Below, one piece after another: positions 22,548 to 35,959 of a stretch of 64,000 nt of DNA (positions are counted from its first letter, which is position 1; every line of letters starts with the position of its first letter). Both the position numbers and the translations under genes were made by a program. The notes under the pieces are model-generated. The model had not been told where the DNA came from, did not search any database, and worked only from the letters and a program-made list of their open reading frames with translations. The stretch comes from Phaseolus vulgaris (Eukaryota; Streptophyta; Magnoliopsida; Fabales; Fabaceae), in contig NC_023759.2 in assembly GCF_000499845.2 (NCBI RefSeq), positions 42,363,172 through 42,427,171 of the forward strand. The letters are read 5' to 3'.

Positions 22548-25487
22548 ATGCGAATGAGCATAGCAAGTAATATTAAGTCTGCTCTTCCCAAAACTAATGG
22601 TGCAAAAGAATTTATGAAATTTGTGGAAGAGCGCTCCCAAACTACTGATAAGTCTCTTGTTGGGACATTAATGAGTATATTAACCACCATGGAATTTGAT
22701 GGTTCTCGTACTATGCACGAACATGTCATTGAAATGACTAATATTGCGGCAAAACTTAAGTTTATTGGATCTGGTACTCTTTATGATGGATTATATAGAT
22801 TGAATCTCGATAAACTATATGCTGAAACTCTTATGACCTCGCATCATAATGTTGGCACTAAACGAAGTTTGGTGAATGAATGTTTTGCTTTCTTGTGGCA
22901 CAAACGTTTGGGACATATTTCCAAGGAAAGAATGGAGAGATTGGTAAAGTATGAAATACTTCCAAGTTTGGATTTTACTGATCTGAATGTATGTGTGGAT
23001 TGTATTAAAGTCAAACAAACAAAACACACAAAGAAGGGAGCCACAAGAAGTACTCAGCTTCTTGAAATTATACACACTGATATATGTGGACCTTTTGATG
23101 CAAGTTCTTTCAATAAAGAAAGGTATTTTATCACCTTCATTGATGATTTTTCACGTTATGGTTATGTCTATTTACTGCATGAAAAATCGCAAGCAGTGAA
23201 TGTCTTGGAAGTTTATATAAATGAAGTGGAAAGGCAATTAGACAGAAAGGTGAAAATTGTCAGGTCAGATAGAGGTGGTGAATATTATGGAAAATATGAT
23301 GAAAGTGGACAACACCCTGGTCCGTTTGTTAAGTTCCTTGAGAGACGTGGTATTTATGCTCAATACACAATGTCAGGTACACCACAACAAAATGGTGTTT
23401 CAGAAAGGCGTAATCGAACCTTAATGGATATGGTTAGGAGCATGTTAAGTAAGTCAACTGTACCTATTTCATTGTGGATGTATGCTTTAAAAACGGTCAT
23501 GTATCTGTTGAACAGAGTTCCTAGTAAGGCAGTTCAAAAGACACCTTTTGAATTGTGGACAGGAAGGAAACCCAGTTTGAGATACCTGCATGTTTGGGGA
23601 TGTCAGGCAGAAGTTAGAATATACAATCCGCAAGAAAAGAAATTGGATGCAAGAACAATCAGTGGATATTTCATTGGTTATCCGGCAAAGTCAAAAGGGT
23701 ATATGTTTTACTGTCCTACCCATAGCACAAGAATTGTTGAATCTGGAAATGCACGGTTCATTGAAAATGGTGAAACCAGTGAGAGTGATACTTCACAAAA
23801 TGTGGAGATTAAGGAAGTTAGAGTACAAGTTCCTTTAACTAGTACCTTTACTTCAAGTATTGTTGTTCCTAATGTAGTTGAGTCACTCAACAATGAAGAA
23901 GAACAACAAATTAATGATCATGAAGAGAACAATGAACCTGTAGTAGAACAACCACAAGAAATAGTATTAAGAAGATCTCAAAGAGAAAGAAATTCTGCTG
24001 TTTCAAATGATTATGTGGTTTATCTACAAGAGTCAGAAAATGACTTAAGTATTGATAATGATCCAGTTTCATTTTCAGACGCCGTCAATGATGATAATTC
24101 TGATAAGTGGTTAGATGCCATGAAAGATGAGCTTAAATCAATGGCACAGAATGATGTATGGGACCTTATAGAATTGCCAGAAGGATGCAAGAGAGTCGGG
24201 TGTAAATGGGTCTTTAAGACTAAACGTGACTCTCATGGCAATATCGAACGTTACAAGGCCCGACTTGTTGCCAAAGGTTTTACTCAAAAGGATGGCATTG
24301 ATTATAAGGAAACATTTTCACCTGTTTCTAAGAAAGATTCCTTTAGAATTATCATGACATTAATAGCTCAATATGATCTTGAGTTGCATAAGATGGATGT
24401 CAAAACTGCTTTTCTGAATGGGGATTTAGAAGAGGATGTTTATATGGACCAACCAGTGGGGTTCATTGAAGAAGGAAAGGAACACATTGTGTGTAAACTT
24501 AAGAAATCAATATACGGGCTTAAACAGGCTTTTAGGCAATGGTATCTTAAGTTCAATAATACTATTGTGTCCTTTGGGTTTAAGGAAAACATCGTTGATC
24601 GGTGTATATACCTGAAGGTCAGTGGGAGCAAGTTTATATTCCTGATTCTGTATGTTGATGATATCTTGCTTGCAACTAATGATCTTGGTCTATTAAGTGA
24701 GACTAAGAAGTTTCTCTCTAATAACTTTGAGATGAAAGATATGGGTGAGGCATACTATGTGATAGGAATTGAAATATTCCGTGACAGATCACAAGGACTG
24801 TTAGGTTTGTCTCAGAAAGCATATATTAATAAAGTTTTAGAGAGATTCAGAATGGATAAATGTTCATCTCCTGTTCCAATACAGAAAGGAGACAAATTTA
24901 GTCTCATGCAATGTCCAAAGAATGACTTGGAATGGAAACAGATGGAGAATATACCTTATGCATCTATTGTTGGGAGTTTAATGTATGCTCAAACTTGTAC
25001 ACGACCAGATATTAGTTTTGCAGTTGGTATGCTTGGTAGATACCAAAGTAATCTAGGATTGGATCATTGGAAAGCTGCAAAGAAAGTTTTAAGATACTTG
25101 CAAGGAACGAAGGATCACATGATTACTTATAAAAGATCTGATCATCTTGAGGTGATTGGATATACAAATTCAGATTTTGCTGGCTGTGTGGATACACGAA
25201 AGTCTACATTTGGTTATGTGTATCTTTTAGCTGGAGGAGCGATTTCATGGAAAAGTGCGAAGCAGTCAGTCATCGCTGCGTCCACTATGGAGGCTGAATT
25301 TGTGGCATGCTTTGAGGCCACAGTTCAGGCTAATTGGTTGCGGAATTTTATTTCAGGACTTGGAATTGTTGACAGTATTGCCAAGCCGCTGAAAATTTAT
25401 TGTGATAACTCCGCAGCAGTCTTCTTTTCTAAAAACGACAAGTATTCCAAAGGTGCTAAACGTATGGAATTGAAATACTGCCGTTAA
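22548..25487 (+). pseudogene. Copia gag-pol remnant: integrase, reverse transcriptase, RNase H
   Basis: 979 codons are open. Residues 1 to about 74 are a piece of the gag UBN2-type region. It joins directly to the GAG pre-integrase segment (GTLYDGLYRL), so the gag C-terminus, CCHC zinc knuckle and aspartic protease are missing in frame. Next come the LWHKRLGH zinc-binding region, the integrase core with candidate catalytic D178, D241 and E286, the reverse transcriptase (about 550-790) with YVDD at 702-705, and RNase H (about 860-979). The frame breaks at its end (MELKYCR then stop). The expected tail ending PLTKGLPPKTF is readable in another frame to 25629, with one further stop. The N-terminus of gag is also absent. 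Confidence 0.93.
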
Positions 25488-26010
25488 AGAATAAGTTCAG
25501 AAACATAGAGTGTCAATAGAACATATTAGCATTGATCTTATGATTGTTGACCCTTTAACAAAAGGGTTACCGCCCAAAACATTTACTGGTCATGTTGTAA
25601 ATATGGGCATTATGTCTACTAGTGAATGATGAATGTTGTTATTAATGCTTATTTGACACTCTGAGCTCATTGATAAATAAAGTTTCTGAAATTTATGTTG
25701 TTTTCTACTTTATGTATATGCATGCAAATTATGTTATTATGGTGTGGAAAATAAATTATGTTGTTATTGATGACAATGACATTATGTTTGAACCTATTAT
25801 GGATTTCTCACTATAAAGTCATATTAATGAGAAAGAATGATATAGTAGTACATGGAAGGAAATGTGTTGATTCAAATGACATGTAACCGCCATGACTCTT
25901 ATCATTTATGTATTCTTGATTATGAATAATGATAGAACCAATTTATGTAAGGCATTTTAAATGCGCATTTATGTCATTATTAAATCATGAAAGTATTATA
26001 ACTCATATGA

Positions 26011-26024
26011 GTCAAGTGGGAGAA
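26011..26024 (+). other. Copia polypurine tract
   Basis: AGTGGGAGA lies directly before the 3' LTR, the normal place for plus-strand priming. Confidence 0.75.
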
Positions 26025-26465
26025 TGTAAGAAATTATGTAAATTAATTTCTATAAAGTGACTCACATGACTTAGAGTTTGGGCTTTGGGCCCAAATATGA
26101 TTTAATAATAATAATAGAATTAAAGGCCCATTGGTTAATGTGAGAAATATATATCTGATGATATACCTAATGAAAACCTACATCTGATGGAGATTGAGTA
26201 CTAAAAGCTATAGGGTTCTGTCTCTGCAAATAATAGTTGTCTCATTGTTAACCATCACGAAAGTGTGTGACAAGAACGGAATTGCAAGAGATAGATTGGG
26301 ATAAAGGAGATAAAGTAACTCCTCAATTAGGATCACCCATGGATCAAGGTAAGTGCTTATTCCTCCTTGATTGTATGATTGTGTGAGAATCATGATATGA
26401 TAAGATCTATTTGTGAACATAAATTGTATGTGTTCAATTTACGTTTATTCATGTTTTGACTTACA
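26025..26465 (+). repeat. Copia 3' LTR
   Basis: 441 bp, TG...CA, the same length as the 5' LTR and about 99 percent identical by eye. Confidence 0.97.
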
Positions 26466-26480
26466 TTTATGACATACAAA

Positions 26481-26620
26481 TTTTTCAATAAATAAAATAA
26501 AATTGATTTTGAATCAACATCCCAATGTTTTATCTAATTACATTATTTACTTTTTCAATACGTAAAATAAAATTGATTTTGAATCAACATCTCAATATTT
26601 TATCTAATTACATTATTTAT
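26481..26620. repeat. 70-bp tandem duplication
   Basis: Copies at 26481-26550 and 26551-26620 both begin TTTTTCAATA and contain AAAATTGATTTTGAATCAAC. They differ at only a few positions. Confidence 0.85.
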
Positions 26621-27191
26621 TATTAGAAATGAATAAAACTAGATAGCCATACACATTAAAAAAATAAATATTAAATAAGTATTTAAATACTCATAATAAT
26701 AAATATGGATATTTTAATCATTTAATTATTTTTCATATTAATACAAATTTCATAGTTTCTAACTTGCATATACTTATTATCTCTATTAATAATTTTTATT
26801 TAAACAACTTTTTTTTTATAGAAACAAGTGATAAAAGTGCTATTAATAAAAAATATTAATAATTAAAAAATTATTTACAATTTAATTATGAAAATATATT
26901 TATTTTTATAAAACTAAAGTTATTTTGAAGAAATAGTTTTATTTAAATTTAATTATGTGGCGTAATTTTTTTTTAAAGAATTAATTTTATTAATAATAAT
27001 TTTTTGTTACGTAATTTTATTTATAATTTTCATTTGAGCTGATATTTTAAAAATAATATTTAATTAATTTTATTTAAATTTAAGAAATTACAAACTCATG
27101 ACCACTCATGAATATATAGAGTGTGATCCTTATATAGTTTTTTAAAATAAAAATGAATTATTATTATTATTAATAGTAGTAGTAGTAATAA
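26621..27191. other. Very AT-rich intergenic DNA
   Basis: No gene or element boundary is visible. The missing left end of the CACTA-like element downstream was searched for here and not found. Confidence 0.35.
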
Positions 27192-27737
27192 AATAAACAA
27201 TTATATTTAGCGACCAAAAGAAATTCGGTGACTACGAAATATATGTATTTGGTAGCTGATTTGGTGAACAAAATAAACAATTATATTTAGCGATCACAAA
27301 CAAATCGGTGGCTAAAAAATAAATAAATTTGGTGGCTGATTTAGTGACAAAAATAAACAATTATATTTAGCAACCAAAGAAAAATCGGTGGCTAAACAAT
27401 AAACATATTCGGTGACTAATTCGGTGGCAGAAAATAAGCAATAATATTTAGCGACCGAATTAAAATCGGTGGCTAAAAAAGAAACATAATCGGTGGCTAA
27501 TTCGGTGCAGATATATTTTTCCAAATTATTCAAAACAGTCACCACTTCAGCGACCAATTATTTTGTCACTCTCAATTTCGGTCGCAAAACTAACTAACAT
27601 CATTAATAATTCAGTTAGTCACTATTTCGGTCGCAGATTTGACACTACGGGTATTCGGTGGCTATTTCGGTTGCAAATTGCGACCACTTATTTTCGATCG
27701 CTAAATTCGGTGACTAAATTGCTATTTTCTTGTAATG
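27192..27737. mobile_element. Right-end portion of a CACTA-like element with 80-bp tandem repeats
   Basis: Four copies with an exact 80-bp step start at 27192, 27272, 27352 and 27432; each holds TTTAGCGACC and ATCGGTGGCTAA type motifs. Beyond them the same motifs appear in inverted form (TTTCGGTCGC) up to the end. The terminus reads TTTTCTTGTAATG, whose reverse complement CATTACAAGAAAA is one base from the common CACTACAAGAAAA end. No matching left end was found, so the element is truncated or its other end is too decayed. Confidence 0.65.
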
Positions 27738-28448
27738 TATACTTAAAGAAAAAAATGGGTTCCTTACCTAAATCAATTATATATCCATCAAATAGAATAA
27801 ATATAGGGACAAACATAATAGTGAGGTTAGAGACACCTCCCTCGACAAGAAGAATATAATAGTTTATATATAATAATTGTTTCATTCACTCACTTTATTA
27901 TTTTTGAAGATGAATGTATTGATCTGGTGTTGCTATTATCTTTTATGATCTCGTCATTTCTCTTGTAATAGTGTGTACTCATCTTACAATGACGCTTTTA
28001 TTTACAGTGTAACTTTGTAATGATTACACTTTTCTCAATTTGAATTCTATTTTTTGTATTTTTGTTCCAATTGAATCATGACTTCAATGGTTAGTTTGTA
28101 AAAGATAAATCATTCATGTCATTGGTAGAAAGATAATTCATCAAATTACTCCTAGAGAATTTTTAATGGGGTAGAATATTTTTGCATTTACATTAAAGTT
28201 GTCATATCATAAACAATAATTTTTATTCTTACTCTAATAAGTGAATTTTGTAATAAAGATTCTAAGTTATATTTCATCTTATTCATTTGTGATATTAGAT
28301 TATTTGTAATGATTAGTTAAGACTATGATAGTCTTATTATATTTTGATACTTAAATCAAATAATCAAGTTCAAATAAGGATAATTTTCATGATAATTTAT
28401 TTTTTTACATTATTTGTTTTTATTATATAATTTTTTTATTTATTTTAT
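27738..28448. other. Intergenic, nothing supported
   Basis: AT-rich. Short open frames only. Confidence 0.35.
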
Positions 28449-28522
28449 GTATAAGGGTTGAGTCTCACCTCTTTAATGATTTATATTTATTTATTGTTTC
28501 TTATTGATAAAAAAAAAAAATT
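28449..28522 (+). mobile_element. LINE 3' tail fragment
   Basis: TATAAGGGTTGAGTCTCACC, a TTTATTTATTG stretch and TTGATAAAAAAAAAAAA closely follow the 3' UTR of the LINE at 6613-6676. Only the tail is recognisable. Confidence 0.6.
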
Positions 28523-29590
28523 GTTTCTTCAATCTAATTTGTTTTATGTTATAGTTTATTCAGAGTGTAATAAAACATTTAATGTACCGAATCAAACTCA
28601 ATATTTTCAATGAACTTGTACTCTTCTAGTTTATTCTCGAAATATTAAATTCTCTCGCTTGTAAAATATTAAATATTTTATCGTAAAAAAAATAATTTTA
28701 GAATTTTGATAAGGTTGCAATGCTGACTTTATAGGTTCGCCTACATGTTTACGTAGCCCTTAACAAAACCGCGATTAGAATGATAAAAAAGTTTGGCAGT
28801 GGAAAGTTGTTAGGCAGAAACCTTTGTTGTATTATTAAAATTGTCGACTGAAATTAATAGTTGTTGTGTTGTTTTTCTTTTTCCTCAGTGTTAAGGTTTT
28901 ACAGTTATGGAAATTGAAAGTGTGAAGAGAAAGAGGATGACGAAGTCCACCTCATTATGGTCATGAAAAGGTGCTAGTAGTTGGTGGTAGGTCGCTACCA
29001 TGCGAACACATATACTATTCTTTTTCACATTTTAACTACCCTAATTTCTTTCACAAAAACTATTACCAAACTCCTCCTATTTCAACTTCCTGCTTCAATC
29101 ACCACGTGAGAGTTCCTTAACTTGTATAAAAAAAAAAACATGTTAATCGACATTTGAAATAAATACCTAAAAAAATATTCATTTTGGACAAATCTGCACT
29201 TTCTTTAATAGTTTTTACTATATTAATGGGATTGATTCATTTCAAACACTTTACGAGTAATAATATTCATGATGATTTAAAAAAAAAAAACTAATAATAA
29301 TATTCAAAAAAAATTTACATAAACAGAAATTGTTTTTTTTTAAAGAAAATAACTAACAAGCGTATTCATGGATACACACTGTGGGTTTGGTTGGTTTGGT
29401 TTTTAGTTTTTAACCTATACGTATATTGGGAGATGGAAGAGAGTTAGAAATATTAGTTGGTTCTTTTTCATTTTGAATTGTTACTTATATCATAAGAGAA
29501 TATGTCCGAATTTAGTTATAGTGAAAAAAACTAATTTAAATTTAAGAAATTACTATTTTAAGAGGATAAGATAATTAATTTTGTAGATTC
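28523..29590. other. Intergenic, nothing supported
   Basis: No coding potential or clear repeat was recognised in this stretch. Confidence 0.35.
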
Positions 29591-29945
29591 TCTTGAAGAT
29601 ATTAGACTGATTAGAGATAAAAATGTTTCGTAGTATATAACTGTTGCAAATCTCACATTTTGAACCAGTTTTATAAGTTTTGATTAAGTTTAAAGTACAT
29701 TTCTTAATATGTTATCAAAAGTTCTATAGAGTTTATCCTAACAAAAGTTGGTTCGATAGATTAGGAAATCATCCATAAATATATAGTCTCACACACAACT
29801 TGGTAGGTGTCATTGTAAGATGTTGTATTGGAGATTTCACATCAATTAGAGATAAAAATGTTTCATAATATATAAATGGGTGCAAACTTCATCTTATAAA
29901 CTGGTTTTCTAAAATTGAATTAACTTTAAAGTTTACTTTTAACTA
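29591..29945 (+). mobile_element. Decayed TRIM-like LTR element
   Basis: Two related stretches start near 29591 and 29821. Each has TTAGAGATAAAAATGTTTC, a TATATAA region, AACTTCATCTTATAAACTGG-like text and TTAAAGT near the end. TGTTATCAAAAGT near 29709 resembles a decayed methionine-tRNA primer site. The layout matches the better copy at 63434. Confidence 0.6.
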
Positions 29946-30890
29946 TCTTTGTCTAAACAATATTTAAGTAAAAGGACATAGTGATTTAATGTTGGTGGTG
30001 TTTGATGATAATTTGAAGAAGAACCATTTTTCATATATGAGGAGGAGTTTGGTAGCTAATGTGAGTTAATGCAGCAATTCCAAATGTTAAATGACATCAT
30101 ATAATTTCCATGGGTCAATAATGGCTTATATAAATTCAGCTGGCACATTCCTCATTTAAATATGAAAAACATTTGCGAACGAAGTAGAGTTATAATAAAT
30201 GATAAATAAGTAGTAAAATTTTATTCAAATATTCAGGTTCGAAAAAGGAGAGGTTAATCACTTTTTAAAATGTTATGTTTATTTTATATTTGATAAGGTG
30301 CTCATAACTTCATCTTGTTTATTTATTGTGTATCCTTTCTTAATATAATGATTTCATGTAATGTTTTTAAATATTATCAAGTAAATATAAATGTAGCAAG
30401 TAATCATTTTATATATATATATATACTCAATGAAATAGGAAATTTATTTTATAATTTATTTTACATTGTAAACTAAGGTATGGATAATTTATAATATTTC
30501 TATTAAAATTTGTATTAAATTTAGTTGAAGGTTTTTTACTTGTAATAAATTTACCATCTAGTAGAAAAAGTTCATTGTACACGTCATAAACAATAATCTA
30601 TATTTGTATCTCAATCATTCTCCAACTATAAATTCAAGTTTCCACCCACACATCATTTTGAAATCATTTAGCTAACACAATATATATACAAATTTTCCTT
30701 TCTTTACAAAATTTTTGTTTTCATCTTCAAATGGACTATAGTTGCATAACATACCATGAGAATTTTACAATTATAATCTTGTTGTCTTTGCAAATGGTCA
30801 GATAATACAAAATGATGAAGGCGTCCACCTCCTAAATTTGTTCGCATCCCTCATAATAATAATTCTACCTTCTCCCATTTAAAGGTTAAA
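29946..30890. other. Intergenic, nothing supported
   Basis: AT-rich, with a short TA run near 30412-30424. No gene was recognised. Confidence 0.35.
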
Positions 30891-30894
30891 TTTT

Positions 30895-31167
30895 GTGGCG
30901 CTTTGGGAGTTGTACTGTCGCCAACCTCAACTAACTACACAAGGGCAAATTAGGTACAATGTTGTTCAGATAATAACAGATGAAAATGTTTATGAATTGT
31001 TAACTTGGAAGTCTCAATTTTCATTTCCTACAATGATTGAAGTGTATGTCAAGTTAACAAGATCTATCGAGAAAAAGTTACATATTCTAAACGCATTGAA
31101 TGCTTCAAACTCTACCATAAATAAAGACTCCATCAATTCAATTGAAACAATAATCTATTGTGGATGA
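30895..31167 (+). pseudogene. Possible MuDR-type transposase N-terminal fragment
   Basis: The frame reads LYCRQPQLTTQGQIRYNVVQ, then DENVYELL and FPTMIEVYVKL. This pattern (a short strand, a D-D/E-N stretch, then a hydrophobic IE-VYV strand) resembles the N-terminal domain of Mutator-like transposases. There is no ATG at the start of the open stretch and no further domain downstream. It could also be an unrelated decayed exon. Confidence 0.35.
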
Positions 31168-34100
31168 CTTATTCAACGGGTCACCATAATATAAAGTTCA
31201 AATGGTTATGGTCTAACCTACACATGTGTCAACCCTAAGAGAATGTCAATCCTACATAACTACTATTTTAATAAATTATTTCACAATATATAAAAAATAC
31301 TACAATATGGAGATAAAAAAAAAGTTACAAAAATAAATTACTATCATCCAACTAGAGTTTTCAATCAGAAAACTTGTACACGACACCATACAAATACAAA
31401 ATGATGTTGACGTCCAATAAATGATTAGCCATTGAAGAAGTACTCAACTTCTTAATCTAATTTATGCAACTTGAAGATTCAACTACAAAAATAAATTGTT
31501 TGTCTAAACTAAAAATTTACACAATAGAAGACTTAAAGAATTAGCTCTCAAAATAGTACATCAATTCATTATAATTTTTTAGTCAATTTAAAGTTTATTA
31601 AAAAATAATAGTTACAAATTTATTATAATTTATTCTCCCCAATTCAAATTTGTTATAAAAATACAAAATCAAAATAACTTTTCATTCCCATTATAATTAG
31701 TTAGTTTGAAATATCTATAAAATATTTCATTTCATTCTCTTTGTATTAATATTATTATTTATAGTTTTAATATTTTATATTTTTTTCTATTTTCAATTTT
31801 ATAAATATTTTAATTTTCTACACAAACAATTCCAAAAATATTTTTGTTGTGGAAATGAAAAACATTGATGAGAATTCACTTTCATGGCAACTGGTCTCAC
31901 CTGGCACATGCACAGTAATCAATTATAATATAAAAATAAAGATTCCACGGTTCCAGTTGGGAGATTAATTTCCATGTCCGTAGTTAATTCTGAAGTCCTG
32001 TGTGAAATGTCTTTTTCTAGCTTTTTATCCAACGGTATCACTTGTCAATTTTTTTATTTTTGATATAAAGTATCATGTTAAATATTATAACATTTTAATT
32101 AGACTAATATTTTAAATAACAACAATCAGAAAAAAAATATTATTAAAAATATCATTTGTCAATTTTATACTTCTTTTCTTTTAAGACGCTTTTCAGATTT
32201 TTTTATATTAGATCCATAATCATATACAACGTAATGTGTTCCTTTCATTAGATAATTAACATGGTAAGTGTTAAAATAATAAATAAAGTAACGAATTATC
32301 TCAAAAATTGGTGTAAATGAATATAATTATTGTTCTTTTGTAAATTTTCTGACGCATCTTTTGATGACTGGAGTCCACACGTTCTTTTAACAAGATAACC
32401 TTTTTCCGTTAGGTGTGATTTGTGTAGTACAATTATCAAGATAGGAGAGAATATTTTATTAATTATCGAAATAAGAAATAAGGTTAGAAAATGAAGAAAA
32501 AAAAAGTATTTTGTAGTCAGAGGGAATATATTGAAAAAGTAAAACTTGTAAAAAAATAATAATATATAGTTGTAAATTGAAGATGTGTATTATAAATTAT
32601 TATTATATACTGAAATTGTCAAAATATTGATTTTCTGTTTGATCTGGACCAAAACATTCCCTGGTTTACATAGGCTCCAGCTGTTTATAGGATAATAAAT
32701 TATCTTCATTTTTCTATTCCTTCTAATAATGAAAATCAGGCTTTCAATAATTATAATTGGACTAAATACTGTAAAGGGAGACTATACCTTTTTATATAAT
32801 TTTATTTATTTATTCTTTTATCTTCAACAATTTTCTGTTTTTATATTAAGTGTTTGTGGCATGACTCATGCAATATCTGTATTTGGAGTATATTAATCCC
32901 AAAAGCTCCGATTCAGATGATATGACTTAGTATTTATTTTATTGTGAGGTGTCAACTATTTTTTTTTTAGTTTGTTCCTTATTTATTATAAAAAAGGTTT
33001 GACAAATTATTATACTTCACATTATTATTGTAGGTCTATACAGTATCCAAAAATCGTTACATTTAAAATATATTTAATATTAATAACAAGATTAAAATAT
33101 AAATTAAAATGTTAAAATTGAATATATATATTAAAGTAACGTCATAAAATTTAAAATTCATGCATAAACAAATAAAAATAGATTATAAAATTCTCATCAT
33201 GGCACACTATTATACAAGGAAACGTATAAAAAGTTACTAATAACTTATTAGAGAAATTACTAGTAACATATAAAAATATAAACTTATTTAATTAAAAAAA
33301 TAAGCAAAAATGAAAAGTGTTTATTAGAAATAAAGAATTATAATTTGACTACGCAGGACTTAGCATTAATATTTATGGTGAAAAAAAATATTATTTAAAG
33401 AAATAAACGGCAAATAAAAAAACCTTATATAAGAATGCATATAAAAATAACTTAATATTTTTTTATAGATAAATTATAAAATAAATTATCTGCCTCATAA
33501 AAAAATATATTGATTATTATTCATAAATAATATAAAAATGTTCATATATTTCATTAATTTTCTCTAAAACCAATATAGAAAATATCATATATATTTTATA
33601 TAAATTTTGACCATAACGGGTATAGTATTTATTGTTTTTATCAAACAAATAATTTGACTTAGATGTTTTCACAATTTGTAATTGAAAAAAAAAAACATTG
33701 TGAAACAATAGGTATATATATAGTTAAATAAATTAAAAAAATATTAAAATTCAATAATAATTATTTTATTCTTTTAGAGTTAAATATAAAACATAGAAGT
33801 AATATTTTGGTTTACTCTCTTTTATCTATATAATGTACAATATATATTTTTAAAGAAAATTTTAATATTTGTTAATCTTATATTATAGTTTAAATTATTT
33901 TTTAATATTTAAAATACAATTTATAATCCAAATGCATTAATTTGTATTAAGTTTTGATTAATATAATTTATATTTAAACTATTTACAAACTTTAATTATA
34001 ATATAAGTTAAATATTAAAAAATATTTCTAATAATTTGATTAGAAAAAAAAATCAATTATCACTTGTAGTGGAATACAAATATCAACTAGTTAACATTGT

Positions 34101-35955
34101 CTTCAGTACATCCTTTTTCATAATTTAAATTTCCATTTTTTATATTTTTCTCTTTTACCAAACAAGTAATTAACCATATTATTATTATTATTATTTGTTT
34201 TGATCTCACTTCCTTTCCTTTAATAGTGTTTTATAAAACAAAATACAATGTCTGTGCTTACCTAAACTTTGGTTAGGGTATTTGTTATCCTCACCCATAA
34301 GTCTGATATTTAGTGTATACCTTTGTCATTCTCTCATTGCCTGTAAATAAACAAGGTAAATACTAATTAGGACATTGGTAAAAAGTTATTTTTTAAAAAA
34401 TTTATAAAAATTATTTTCTATAATCTTTTAATATGTTTTGATGTGACCTATAATACAAACTTTTACAATAATACTGGTTACCAAGAGCCAATTAATAAAT
34501 AGGAATGAAAAAAAAACCTACCATTGCAACTCTCCAGTTAGTGGTTGTAGCTACAACAATCCCTTTGCACATTTGAAATTGTTGTCCTTCAATCAATCTA
34601 ATTTCAAGTGAACACTACAAAACATTAACATAGATTGTCCTTTCATGAGACAACATTTGAATTTGGTGTTTCCGAGTCTGCTTTACTTACCTACCTCAAC
34701 AATAATTAACAGACATTTTTACAAATGCTCAACTGCAACATTCAGTTTTGGTTTATTGTCTGCGTTTGGTGTTTTGAATATTTACTCCCTGAAATGTTTG
34801 GATTGGTGTTTTCAATATTTACTCCTGAAACGTGAAATGTTCTGGAGAGAATAGTTAAGGAAGTTGATTTGAAGTAATCTGAAAAGAAAGAAAAAGGGGA
34901 GTTGTTTGGATGGTGATTTCTTATAATAGATTTGTAGATAGTTGATTAGAATAGGTTTGTAAGTGATTTGATATTGTGATTTTTTTTTTAAATGTATATA
35001 AATTTGATAAATAATAAATTTTTAAAAAATTATAAAATAATTTATAAATATAGATTGGAATTTAAATAAATTCAAATTAAAAAATTAATATTAAATATTA
35101 AAAAATACGTATTAATAATTATAATTAAAATTAATCTTTTATTTATTATTTATTTTATTATAATATGAAAATTAATATTAATAATTAATAAATAATAAAT
35201 AAATGTTATATATATATATTAAAATATAATTTGTATATATAATTAGTATATATTTTATTAATTTTTATAAAAAATAATATATAATTATCTTTCTCTGCAA
35301 ATCTCTTTCATAAATCTCTTTATGAAAGAGAATAATTTTTAAAAAAAAATCTCATCGTTTTCTATATTTTTATCTTTGTTTTTCCAACTTTGATTGCACT
35401 CCCTTTTTTTTCGCCATTCTATGCTTGGATACAATTATAAAAGTTAGTTGAAGTCTGATATTACAATTGAACTTAGTTAAGATGTCTTCTACATTATTTA
35501 AATAATTTCTTTGTTATATTCTTAGATTATCAATTTCCAATGAATCAGAAAGTTTTCCGCTTTCTTTTATCTCTCACCTAACACTTTTACTATTTTCATA
35601 AGTTATTTTGATCAATTTATTGAAATAAGCAAATTTGCCATATATTGTTCTTATAAACGAAACTTTTCTTCTAGTCTTCTCGCTAGGATTTTTGCAATTT
35701 TTCAATGATATTTTAAAGTTCAAGTTAATATTAAAGTAGGAGTATTGTATATTAGGATAAGAGTTTTATGAAGTAATTTTCTATTTATAGTTTTAGGTTT
35801 TAGGATGTTATGAACTAATGCGACCTAATTGAGTCTAATTTGTCCATTAATAATAATTTCTATGTAATTATCATGTAATGTCTATCTGCTAATGTGTTGC
35901 TAATTACTGATGTGCAGTTGTGCTAAAACATGTGTATGTTGACTGGTGTCTAAAA
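31168..35955. other. Long AT-rich gene-free stretch
   Basis: About 4.8 kb with no supported gene, RNA gene or complete transposon on either strand. It contains many A/T homopolymer runs and short direct repeats. The short open frames at 33517-33708 (-) and 34645-34854 (+) look like chance. Confidence 0.4.
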
Positions 35956-35959
35956 CCTT

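Larger units (their letters stand above)
20345..26470 (+). mobile_element. Full-length but defective Ty1/copia retrotransposon with target duplications
   Basis: Two 441-bp LTRs (20350-20790 and 26025-26465) start with TG and end with CA. The 5-bp duplication TTTAT flanks them (20345-20349 and 26466-26470). A methionine-tRNA primer site follows the 5' LTR and a purine tract precedes the 3' LTR. The pol order integrase, reverse transcriptase, RNase H identifies Copia. The two LTRs differ at about five positions when compared by eye (about 1 percent), so insertion was recent. The protein region is internally deleted and broken at its 3' end, so movement would need help from another copy. Confidence 0.97.
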
